Origin: Nymphaea colorata
Lineage: Eukaryota; Streptophyta; Magnoliopsida; Nymphaeales; Nymphaeaceae
Reading direction: 5' to 3'
DNA length: 64,000 nt
NCBI RefSeq assembly: GCF_008831285.2
Contig: NC_045142.1
Coordinates: 26,921,876 to 26,985,875, forward strand
The translations under genes and the position numbers were made by a program. Every line of letters begins with the position of its first letter. The stretch's first letter is position 1. Of this stretch, positions 63,691 to 64,000 are shown piece by piece. Below the pieces are notes generated by a model. That model was not told the origin of the DNA and did not search any database. It worked only from the letters and a program-made list of their open reading frames with translations.

Positions 63691-64000
63691 CACCACTCAC
63701 AGATCCCTCGCCCCGCCTGATCGATCTTCAGAAGCTCAAGCGCTCTCTTTCTGTCTCTCGCGGGCTGCGATCGTTCTCTCTCTCTCCCAGATGGGACAGA
63801 GTAGAGGATTGGGGTTGGGAGAGAAGGGGAGGAGGAGGAAGAGGGTGTGGTTGTTCCGTTACTTGCGTGGCTTTCAGCCTCTTCCCACGTTTGCCGCCGT
63901 TTTCGGTTATTGTTCTTTGAAAGAAAGAAACAAGTTGGCACGATCGTTCTTCCTGGCCGACGGACGGACCACAACAAAGCGAGGGGAGAGAGGAAACAGG
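63691..64000 (-). promoter_or_regulatory. 5' leader and promoter start of the PP1 gene
   Basis: GA/CT-rich DNA (GAGAGAG runs near 63775-63790 on the opposite strand) and a small open frame at 63690-63977 that is taken as leader. The promoter continues beyond the window. Confidence 0.45.

Overview
This window is nuclear DNA of a flowering plant (or another seed plant). The reasons are multi-exon genes with GT-AG introns, plant-only gene families (MED33, a nucleus-encoded chloroplast YCF54 protein, an LEA_2/NHL protein, a COP1-interacting-protein-7-like protein), intact Ty1-copia LTR retrotransposons, and many TA, CA and GA microsatellites. The species cannot be told from the sequence. There are no CRISPR arrays, operons or clear tRNA/rRNA genes.

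Layout. At 3-671 (+) lies the 3' coding end of an unrecognised protein with an acidic stretch. At 1705-5377 (-) is a five-exon nucleotide-sugar transporter of 332 aa. At 9711-12908 (-) is a three-exon YCF54 gene (230 aa) for chlorophyll synthesis. At 16551-17189 (-) is a single-exon LEA_2/NHL membrane protein. At 19970-45770 (+) is a 12-exon MED33 Mediator subunit gene (1319 aa) about 26 kb long. At 55039-61729 (+) is a ten-exon COP1-interacting-protein-7-like gene (1128 aa). At 62424-63690 (-) is a three-exon PP1 (TOPP) catalytic subunit (333 aa), convergent with the previous gene. All exon chains were built by hand from splice signals, reading phase and remembered family sequences. Every chain keeps phase.

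The MED33 gene is large because its introns carry transposons. Intron 6 holds a 5302-bp Copia element (25293-30594) with identical 164-bp LTRs and an ATGTT target duplication. Just upstream is a 379-bp inverted-repeat element. Intron 8 holds a second, unrelated Copia (33287-38481) with 278-bp LTRs that differ at two sites and a GTACC target duplication. Directly against its 3' LTR is a 623-bp hAT-like element (38490-39112) whose 8-bp target duplication GTACCCAT shares bases with the Copia duplication. Intron 10 holds an 875-bp inverted-repeat element made largely of GTATCGTACGATAC-type palindromes. Both Copias lie in the sense orientation of the gene, and each has one frame break in its polyprotein.

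The genes are independent housekeeping or regulatory loci and do not form a pathway. I found no convincing unknown system. The best leads are the stacked insertion site in MED33, the GC-rich tandem-repeat leaders shared by the two Copia families, the frame break of a Copia with identical LTRs, and an in-frame 120-bp repeat in the YCF54 intron.
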